From an uncultured bacterium (lineage in GTDB: Bacteria; Actinomycetota; Actinomycetes; S36-B12): a DNA stretch of 11,053 nt. The stretch spans positions 1 through 11,053 of the forward strand of contig CAITYI010000235.1 in NCBI GenBank assembly GCA_903896585.1, read 5' to 3'. The translations under genes were made by a program, and so were the position numbers. Positions 7,683 through 11,053 of this stretch are shown in pieces; within the stretch, counting starts at the first letter, position 1; each line of letters starts with the position of its first letter. The notes under the pieces were generated by a model. The model saw only the letters and a list, made by a program, of their open reading frames with translations. It was not told the origin of the DNA and made no database searches.

Positions 7683-7695
7683 TGGCGGGAGAGCC

Positions 7696-7717
7696 ATCTG
7701 AGAGTTTTTTCTCAGAT
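7696..7717. repeat. Perfect inverted repeat upstream of flgB
   Basis: ATCTGAGA-N6-TCTCAGAT is a perfect 8-bp inverted repeat with a six-base T-rich loop (GTTTTT). A further CTGAGAAA copy lies at 7738-7745, next to the hydrolase stop. On neither strand is the stem followed by a T-run, so it is a poor terminator and better fits a dimeric regulator operator or an mRNA hairpin between the hydrolase gene and flgB. Confidence 0.6.
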
Positions 7718-7745
7718 CGACCCTATTGTTTTTGAAACTGAGAAA

Positions 7746-8426
7746 TTAGCCGTTAAATGGACCGGCCAGGCGCCGGATTCCCACTAGTTTTTCCGGGCTC
7801 ACCTCGCTGATTCGGGTGCCCGCACTTGGATTGGCGGCTTCGACCATGCGACCATCGCCAAGATAGAGACCAACGTGGTTAACCTTGAGCGCAGACGGAT
7901 CCAGGCTGTGCCCAGAAGGCTCGTGGAAGAAGACCAGGTCGCCAGCCCGGGCATCTTTGAGGGAGGCCACCGGTTCACCGACCTTTATCTGTTGCCAGGA
8001 CACCGGTGGGATCGAGAGTCCGTGTTGCTGGGCAATCCATTCGGTAAAAGCTGCGCAATCCCAACCTGTTTTGGGGTTATTTCCACCCGCGACATACGGC
8101 ACTCCAACAAAGTTGACCGCATACTCTGACATTCGCGAGCCAAGTTCGGCATCCGTTGACAACAATCCCGAGCCAGCAGGCTGGGCTAATGGGTCCATTT
8201 GACTTTGCGAGCTGGATAAACCCGCGGGGCCCGGTAGGCCAGGCGTCTGTCCGGTCACGGTGGCGAGGGCGGACTCAAAATCAACCGCTGCCGGGCTGAG
8301 AAGTTGGGAGTTGGCGGGGATGGGTTGGGTCCCAGCCATCGGTGCTGCATACCCGCTTTGCAGTGGGGGCATGTTGAGTCGAGACCGGATCTCCCCGATC
8401 CGCGCCATGACTTCATTAACACTCAC
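7746..8426 (-). CDS. NlpC/P60-family peptidoglycan hydrolase associated with the flagellum
   Basis: From GTG 8426 the product has 226 residues. The C-terminal 125 residues form an NlpC/P60 (C40) cysteine peptidase domain: GVPYVAGGNNPKTGWDCAAF with catalytic Cys124, the GDLVFF strand, and NHVGLYLGDGRMVEAANPS with His184 and Asn199 as likely third polar residue. Such enzymes cut peptidoglycan stem peptides. The N-terminal region is a helix (VNEVMARIGEIRSRL) then a disordered Pro/Ser/Gln/Gly-rich linker holding a DFESAL motif (F50-L54). There is no signal peptide or membrane helix. Lying directly before flgB on the same strand, it probably clears wall for the rod, the job FlgJ does in proteobacteria, perhaps exported through the flagellar apparatus. 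The frame is open to GTG 8459, but 8426 has a GGGAG ribosome site 5 nt upstream and 8459 has none. Cys lies in DCAA rather than the commoner DCSG. Confidence 0.88.
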   Translation of the reverse strand: MSVNEVMARIGEIRSRLNMPPLQSGYAAPMAGTQPIPANSQLLSPAAVDFESALATVTGQTPGLPGPAGLSSSQSQMDPLAQPAGSGLLSTDAELGSRMSEYAVNFVGVPYVAGGNNPKTGWDCAAFTEWIAQQHGLSIPPVSWQQIKVGEPVASLKDARAGDLVFFHEPSGHSLDPSALKVNHVGLYLGDGRMVEAANPSAGTRISEVSPEKLVGIRRLAGPFNG

Positions 8427-8498
8427 ATTGACTCCCGATTTGGGCCGCGTGCCTAGCACGTATCTACTAGCGCGAAAAAACTACGCATCAATAGGCAG

Positions 8499-8525
8499 GT
8501 ATCGGTACCAGCGCACTAATTATTA
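8499..8525 (-). promoter_or_regulatory. Candidate sigma-28-type promoter for the hydrolase/flagellar operon
   Basis: On the minus strand TAATAATT (8525-8518) and ACCGATAC (8506-8499) are separated by exactly 11 bp, the spacing of FliA/WhiG promoters (TAAAGTTT-N11-GCCGATAA). They match five of eight and six of eight positions. Transcription would begin near 8490, about 65 nt before the hydrolase start at 8426. The -35 half lies next to the tandem repeat array at 8528-8586. A weaker sigma-70-like pair (TTGATG at 8491-8486, TAGTAG at 8469-8464, 16-bp spacer) also exists. Confidence 0.4.
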
Positions 8526-8527
8526 GG

Positions 8528-8586
8528 AATTTAAGCCTGATGAATTAAGGCTGGGGAATTCAAAGCTGGGGAATTTAAGACTGGGG
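8528..8586. repeat. Array of four tandem 15-bp direct repeats before the flagellar operon
   Basis: The intergenic gap holds four head-to-tail copies of a unit whose clearest form is AATTTAAGACTGGGG: 8528-8542, 8543-8556 (one base shorter), 8557-8571 and 8572-8586. The three copies furthest from the operon share CTGGGGAA at their junctions, and the copy nearest it reads CTGATGAA. The array is bounded by a 9-bp inverted repeat, CTAATTATT at 8516-8524 and AATAATTAG at 8587-8595. It is non-coding and lies between the phosphotransferase-like stop and the candidate operon promoter, so a regulator binding site is the natural reading. Confidence 0.85.
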
Positions 8587-8607
8587 AATAATTAGTTGCC
8601 TCAATTT

Positions 8608-9744
8608 TTAGCGCTTGGGGGCGGTTGCCTCAACTCCGTCAACCTTAGAGAAGTGGGCAGCGTTGGCCAGAATGGCTGGAACGCCATCGCGCAGGGAGAG
8701 GGCGAAGGATTTGCTCGGAACCGCTTCTTTGTTCATGAGCCGCTCATAAATCTCCTCGAGGCGCACGGCTTCCCGCCATAAACAGAAGGTTTGAAACCAC
8801 GGCAGGTTGGCGGTGTCGAGGTGGGTTGCGATCCGGAACACGTTCACAAGTTCGTTTCGGGACAAAAATCCGTCCTCGTCGCGGGTGACGGGGGCAGTAT
8901 CCAGCGGAGTTTCCGGGAGGTCGCGGGCCGAATAGGTGGCCGTGAAGTACCCCAAATCCATGAGCGGGTCGCAGGCGGTCGCCCGTTCCCAACCGAAAAC
9001 CCCGGAAATGGTGGCGGGGGCTTTGTCCAGAAAAAGTAGATTTTGCATGCTGTAACGGCCGTGGCTGAGGACCGAAGGATAAGGTTCGGGCGCGTTTTCT
9101 AGCAGATAGTCCCCCAGGATTTCGAATCCGGGTAGGCGGCGCATTTTCAGTTTGCGGCCAAGCCGCTTGGACTCCAACACGAGTTTGCGCAGGTCGCTAC
9201 CCCCGTGATCTAGGGCAGCAATTTCACTAGGGGTGATTTCGACCTGAATGCGGGCTAGGTCATCAATGGCCCGGCGGGACATCCCCACCTTTTCTTCCAC
9301 ATTGTTCAGAGCATCTGGAATGGAATTGACCACCCGCGCTCCGGGCAGGAATGCACTCAAATAAAAGGGTGCGCCAATGATGCTGGCGTCATTACACACA
9401 TGTAAGACATCGGGTGCGTGCAGGTGATGGCCCCGAAGAACCTCCAATAACTTGATTTCATCAGCCAAACTCATGACATCGGAAGGCTGCGGACCATCGA
9501 GGCGCCGTTTGAGCGCGTAGTGGACGTTGTCGTCGAGGGCAATGTGGAAAGTACCTGATGATCCCTGCGATCCGAGCCGGCCCCACATCAATTCCCCAGT
9601 GCCGAAGCCGATTTCTTCCAAATAGGCCTGCAGGGACTCAAGAATTATGAGGGGGGGAGCCTTTTTCCGCTCCGCCATCTGCTCTGCCTTTTCAACCGAG
9701 GCGACGACGGTCACGCCATCGGGTACAGGCGACAGGGTGATCAT
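8608..9744 (-). CDS. APH/ACAD10-like phosphotransferase fold protein lacking both catalytic aspartates (putative pseudokinase)
   Basis: The 378-residue product reads as an aminoglycoside-phosphotransferase-fold protein of the acyl-CoA-dehydrogenase-10-like group. It has a glycine-rich loop region (GRLGSQGSSGTFHIAL, 55-70), a beta-3 lysine (YALKRR, Lys79), a helix-C glutamate (DEIKLLEVL, Glu96), the hinge-like FYLSAFLPGARV, and a catalytic-loop region LSHGRYSMQNLLF (226-238). Active members have HGDxxxxN and then xDWE. Here the catalytic Asp is Arg230 and the metal-binding Asp is Gly251 (VFGWERATACDPLMDLGY), while Asn235 and the structural DPLxDLxY remain. It should therefore bind but not transfer phosphate efficiently. 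The frame is open to 9891, but ATG 9744 has AAGGGA upstream, and the 49 extra residues encode no recognisable domain. It has no signal peptide or membrane helix. It is the same strand as the flagellar operon but separated by the repeat array. The substrate or partner is unknown. Confidence 0.75.
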   Translation of the reverse strand: MITLSPVPDGVTVVASVEKAEQMAERKKAPPLIILESLQAYLEEIGFGTGELMWGRLGSQGSSGTFHIALDDNVHYALKRRLDGPQPSDVMSLADEIKLLEVLRGHHLHAPDVLHVCNDASIIGAPFYLSAFLPGARVVNSIPDALNNVEEKVGMSRRAIDDLARIQVEITPSEIAALDHGGSDLRKLVLESKRLGRKLKMRRLPGFEILGDYLLENAPEPYPSVLSHGRYSMQNLLFLDKAPATISGVFGWERATACDPLMDLGYFTATYSARDLPETPLDTAPVTRDEDGFLSRNELVNVFRIATHLDTANLPWFQTFCLWREAVRLEEIYERLMNKEAVPSKSFALSLRDGVPAILANAAHFSKVDGVEATAPKR

Positions 9745-9773
9745 GGGTATCGCGTCCCTTCGTTGACTTCTAA

Positions 9774-9803
9774 AGAACAGAACTACCGAGAACTCAGCAG
9801 AAC
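9774..9803. repeat. Phased AGAAC direct repeats upstream of the phosphotransferase-like gene
   Basis: AGAAC occurs at 9774-9778, 9779-9783, 9789-9793 and 9799-9803, starting 5, 10 and 10 bp apart (GTTCT when read towards the gene). They lie 30-60 bp before the ATG at 9744, in the 200-bp divergent region. The helical-turn spacing resembles direct-repeat operators of response regulators, but no regulator is identified. The rest of the 9745-9944 gap shows no RNA gene. Confidence 0.5.
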
Positions 9804-9944
9804 AACCGACTGCTACACAAGTAGTATCGACCGCGGACGCGTGAAATTCGGCTTTTTCCATGAAAATTCTTGGCGCTGGGCACATTCGCACGGGGTAAGA
9901 ACAGGTAATTGGCGGATATCTGTGGAATCAAGACGGGAGCATTC

Positions 9945-10106
9945 ATGGCGCGAAAATCTGGGATGGGCGTGGGTCGGGATCCGGTAACAAGGATTTTTGT
10001 CATCTTGGCATTTATTGGCAGCTTTTTCTACATTGCGGCCATGCTTAATGATTCTGTTAATGAAATGATCAAAGAGTCAACTGGGATTGATATTCAAGGA
10101 CCGTAA
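9945..10106 (+). CDS. Small single-pass membrane protein of unknown function
   Basis: The 53-residue product consists of a basic, glycine-containing head (MARKSGMGVGRDPVTR), one hydrophobic helix (RIFVILAFIGSFFYIAAML, about 16-34) and a short acidic polar tail ending in IDIQGP. The positive head predicts an N-in orientation with the tail outside. I do not recognise the family. The start at 9945 is chosen because GGGAG sits 5 nt upstream. An ATG at 9909 in the same frame has no ribosome site and would add a polar 12-residue extension. The gene is divergent from the phosphotransferase-like gene and is followed 47 bp later by another small membrane protein gene on the same strand. The clear ribosome site and clean charge-helix-charge layout support a real gene despite its size. 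Confidence 0.65.
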   Translation: MARKSGMGVGRDPVTRIFVILAFIGSFFYIAAMLNDSVNEMIKESTGIDIQGP

Positions 10107-10139
10107 TCTTGGCCCACTAGCCAAATAACAACTGGAAGG

Positions 10140-10145
10140 TATAGT
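10140..10145 (+). promoter_or_regulatory. Candidate -10 element (TATAGT) giving a leaderless transcript
   Basis: TATAGT matches the sigma-70 -10 consensus at five of six positions and ends 8 nt before the ATG at 10154, so transcription would start at or within about 2 nt of that ATG. No convincing -35 is seen at 16-18 bp. The only Shine-Dalgarno-like run (GGAAGG, 10134-10139) is 14 nt from the start codon, too far to be a good ribosome site. Confidence 0.4.
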
Positions 10146-10153
10146 CTTTAACC

Positions 10154-10483
10154 ATGGAAATTTGGATATTCTTCTTGGTTTTCTTGGTGGCTGCCTTGGG
10201 CATCCTTGCCATGATGGGTTACGTCAAGAACGAGACTGAACGCTTGGAACTGAAGCATTTTTTGGAAATGGCGGAGTCCAAGCGCGAGGTGGTGGAGTTG
10301 CAGGTTCAGCACTCGGCCAAGGTTGAACAAGATCGAGCAACCATTGAAGAACTCAACCTGAGAATCAGTGAACTAAATGTCCAGATCGATGAAGCAGCCA
10401 CCACAAATCGGAAGTTGCAGGCAAGTGTGGACAAATTGCGCGAGGACATGGCTGAGAAACAGCCCAATCTTCTCGCCTCTTAA
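10154..10483 (+). CDS. Membrane-anchored coiled-coil protein of unknown function
   Basis: The 109-residue product has an N-terminal hydrophobic helix with no preceding basic residues (MEIWIFFLVFLVAALGILAM, about 3-22). A short YVKNETER junction leads into an almost uninterrupted heptad-rich helix from about 28 to 100, high in Glu, Leu, Lys, Gln and Ala, with a short tail ending PNLLAS. The positive and charged residues after the helix predict a cytoplasmic coiled coil anchored by its N-terminus. I do not recognise a family, and the layout is shared by many small scaffold, spanin-like and division-associated proteins. The preceding same-strand gene also encodes a small membrane protein, so the two may work together. 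The start codon has no well-placed ribosome site, but a TATAGT box sits 8 nt upstream. Confidence 0.65.
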   Translation: MEIWIFFLVFLVAALGILAMMGYVKNETERLELKHFLEMAESKREVVELQVQHSAKVEQDRATIEELNLRISELNVQIDEAATTNRKLQASVDKLREDMAEKQPNLLAS

Positions 10484-10505
10484 TCCTTATTCGGTCGCGT
10501 CAGAC

Positions 10506-11053
10506 TCAATCGTCTTTTTCATTTTGATCCGCTTTGGGGTCTCGTCTTTCGGCATTGCATTCCCAGATAAAATCGAGAATTTCCGCCATGATTTCTTTGG
10601 CCTGGGTCTCGGCCGCACCGAGTTCGACCTCTAAAGTTTTATTGAGTACCAATCCCAAAATGGTGTGTTCCGCGACAATCATGACCTGCTCATTATCCCG
10701 AGCAATAATCTCGATCAGGAAGTTTCCGCGACGTCGAGGTAGCAGACGTTTGACCACATACAGTTTGTCAACGCCCTGAATTTTCACGCGCAACTGATTG
10801 CTGTTGAAGAGGCAATCGTGATCTAACACCGTTCTGGCGATTCCTAAAGTTCCATACGGGTGTGATTGCACCAAGCGATAAAGCGCCAGGATTAACCAGT
10901 TCACATAGATCAGCGGGTTGTAAGGAAGCTCATGGGATTTAATCGGGTCTACGGTGGACAGTAAGGACGTGGCCCGATCCACCGTGTAGTCGTAGGTGAA
11001 GGTAACCGCACCACCGGTGTTGTCCCTTACCGTTGGGTAAACGACGGTGGAGC
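10506..11053 (-). CDS. Unrecognised protein, N-terminus beyond right edge
   Basis: A minus-strand frame ending in TGA at 10506 stays open to the window edge, giving at least 182 residues. A GTG at 10982 could start a 158-residue product. However, the 23 upstream codons read as ordinary protein (VVYPTVRDNTGGAVTFTYDY) with no stop, and no ribosome site precedes the GTG, so the gene is more likely 5'-truncated here. The visible part has a mildly hydrophobic helix (LIYVNWLILALYRLV), a mixed alpha/beta middle (QLRVKIQGVDKLYVVKRLLP, basic RRR, then NFLIEIIARDNEQVMIVAEH), a C-terminal helix and a charged tail ending DQNEKDD. No catalytic motif or domain is recognised, and there is no clear membrane anchor. 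It is convergent with the coiled-coil gene with a 22-bp gap that contains no obvious terminator hairpin. Confidence 0.6.
   Translation of the reverse strand, partial: STVVYPTVRDNTGGAVTFTYDYTVDRATSLLSTVDPIKSHELPYNPLIYVNWLILALYRLVQSHPYGTLGIARTVLDHDCLFNSNQLRVKIQGVDKLYVVKRLLPRRRGNFLIEIIARDNEQVMIVAEHTILGLVLNKTLEVELGAAETQAKEIMAEILDFIWECNAERRDPKADQNEKDD

Noticed and set aside
7581..7697. A 38-codon minus-strand frame (starts MALPPADNSF) overlapping the flgB start
   Set aside because: It has no ribosome site, its start codon lies in the inverted repeat, and the candidate -10 box lies inside it. Nothing supports translation.
7696..7717. The hairpin read as a rho-independent terminator of the hydrolase gene
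   Set aside because: The stem is AT-rich with the T-run in the loop, and no T-tract follows on either strand.
8791..9039. Plus-strand frame within the phosphotransferase-like gene, and similar antisense frames within fliF, fliG and fliI
   Set aside because: These are mirror frames of well-supported genes, with no recognisable protein features.
9745..9891. N-terminal extension of the phosphotransferase-like protein to ATG 9891
   Set aside because: The extra 49 residues have no domain content and cover the phased repeats. ATG 9744 has an AAGGGA ribosome site.
9763..9987. Plus-strand 74-codon frame across the divergent promoter region
   Set aside because: Its composition is implausible (rich in Trp, Arg and Ser), it has no ribosome site, and it overlaps the better supported gene at 9945.

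Overview
The window holds most of a flagellar basal-body and export operon on the minus strand (about 8.4 kb down to the left edge). To its right is an unrelated accessory segment with a degenerate phosphotransferase, two small membrane-protein genes and a truncated unknown gene. The gene order flgB-flgC-fliE-fliF-fliG-fliH-fliI-fliJ-fliK is the standard flagellar core. The alanine-rich FliF, several GTG starts, a possible leaderless gene, the cell-wall hydrolase at the head of the cluster and the absence of P/L-ring genes suggest a motile, moderate-GC actinobacterium, perhaps aquatic. That placement is an inference from gene style, not from a marker gene.

Layout, read in the direction of flagellar transcription (right to left). 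Positions 8426-7746 encode an NlpC/P60 peptidoglycan hydrolase. A 146-bp gap (7745-7600) carries a perfect inverted repeat and a box identical to the sigma-28 -10 consensus. Then flgB, flgC, fliE, fliF, fliG, fliH, fliI, fliJ and fliK follow with gaps of at most 9 bp or with overlaps (4-bp ATGA/GTGA, 1-bp TAATG, 17-bp fliG/fliH). Positions 1303 to 1 are one continuous minus-strand reading frame, the N-terminal part of FliK, whose C-terminal domain lies off the left edge.

Functionally, FliF forms the MS ring and FliG the rotor switch on it. FliE, FlgB and FlgC build the MS-ring junction and proximal rod. FliH, FliI and FliJ are the export ATPase complex, and FliK measures hook length. The NlpC/P60 protein probably opens the wall for the rod. 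It has no signal peptide and shares an F-x-x-x-L motif with FlgB, FliE and FliK, so it may leave through the flagellar exporter itself.

Upstream of the hydrolase (8528-8586) are four tandem 15-bp direct repeats ending next to a sigma-28-like promoter, a plausible control point for the operon. Further right, 9744-8608 encodes a protein with the fold signature of APH/ACAD10-type phosphotransferases that has lost both catalytic aspartates (HGR in place of HGD, FGWE in place of xDWE), so it is probably a pseudokinase. Divergent from it are a 53-residue one-helix membrane protein and a 109-residue membrane-anchored coiled-coil protein. Convergent with these is an unrecognised gene that runs off the right edge.
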